From contig CAJNDS010000683.1 in the NCBI GenBank assembly GCA_905221605.1, positions 1-64,000 of the forward strand: a DNA stretch of 64,000 bases. The letters run 5' to 3'. The position numbers and the translations under genes are program-made. Origin of the DNA: Symbiodinium natans (Eukaryota > Sar > Dinophyceae > Suessiales > Symbiodiniaceae). Of the stretch, positions 63,811 to 64,000 are shown piece by piece. The notes beneath the pieces are model-generated. The model was not told the DNA's origin and ran no database searches. It saw only the letters and a list, made by a program, of their open reading frames with translations. Position 1 is the stretch's first letter, and every line of letters begins with the position of its first letter.

Positions 63811-64000
63811 TCGAAGGTGCTGTGCAGGGCTCGCGGAAATAGATGCTGTGTATCGTGACAGTTCAACGAGTCAACGACACAAGGAGCCGCCCAATTTATA
63901 ACAATAGCCCTATTGCCACACGTCTCGCGACCGGCAAGGATGGACAACCACGACCATCGCAATCCACGCCACGCTTCACATCCCACTCGCCGCGTTGAAT

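Overview
The window reads as nuclear DNA of a dinoflagellate, most likely a Symbiodiniaceae/Suessiales type. The evidence is: degenerate CCCTAAA/TTTAGGG tracts scattered through non-coding DNA; introns with GC and GA donors beside GT, nearly always in an AG|G context; very small exons; and coding signal that lies almost entirely on the minus strand, as expected of the one-way gene arrays of dinoflagellate chromosomes. No rRNA, tRNA, CRISPR, transposase or reverse transcriptase could be supported.

Layout by coordinate (all genes minus strand). 0.5-5.4 kb: isolated candidate exons, including a Cys-rich membrane protein candidate, plus a telomere-like array at 3.6 kb. 5.6-6.0 kb: a degenerate short repeat. 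8.76-13.1 kb: a complete Dispatched/Patched-like RND membrane protein of two long exons joined by a 31-nt micro-exon, with a pair of hairpins beyond its 3' end. 13.85-16.78 kb: 3-hydroxyisobutyrate dehydrogenase in at least 17 exons of 24-64 nt, visible only by splicing by eye. 17-22 kb: several unrecognised exon candidates. 22.3-24.4 kb: repeat-rich, gene-poor. 24.4-25.9 kb: an acidic Glu-rich/SMP-repeat protein. 28.4-29.2 kb: a secreted Gly-Asn-Trp-rich protein with a Cys-rich tail. 30.6-32 kb: coiled-coil exons. 34.85-36.3 kb: a protein with two WW-like modules at its C-terminus. 39.7-43.4 kb: coiled-coil exons ending in a CxxC module. 43.8-46.4 kb: a clearly coding but unrecognised multi-exon gene. 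48.7-51.1 kb: a coiled-coil gene with a degenerate EF-hand. 53.3-54.8 kb: a PTEN-type phosphatase in one exon. 55.5-57.0 kb: an unrecognised helical protein. 57.3-62.1 kb: a large ankyrin-repeat gene. 62.2-63.8 kb: weak candidates.

The genes do not form a pathway; they look like unrelated housekeeping, signalling and cytoskeletal functions placed in series on one strand. Two gene architectures alternate: intron-poor genes with long open frames (PTEN, the Gly-rich protein, the WW-like protein, Dispatched) and intron-dense genes with micro-exons (3-hydroxyisobutyrate dehydrogenase, ankyrin, the coiled-coil genes). The most unusual feature of the window is this micro-exon/GC-donor architecture, with repeats (telomere-like tracts, poly-C tandems, a 36-bp tandem, an 11-bp minisatellite) sitting inside the introns. 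Exon limits given for the dehydrogenase, Dispatched and one ankyrin intron were worked out base by base and keep frame; limits for the other exon clusters are approximate.
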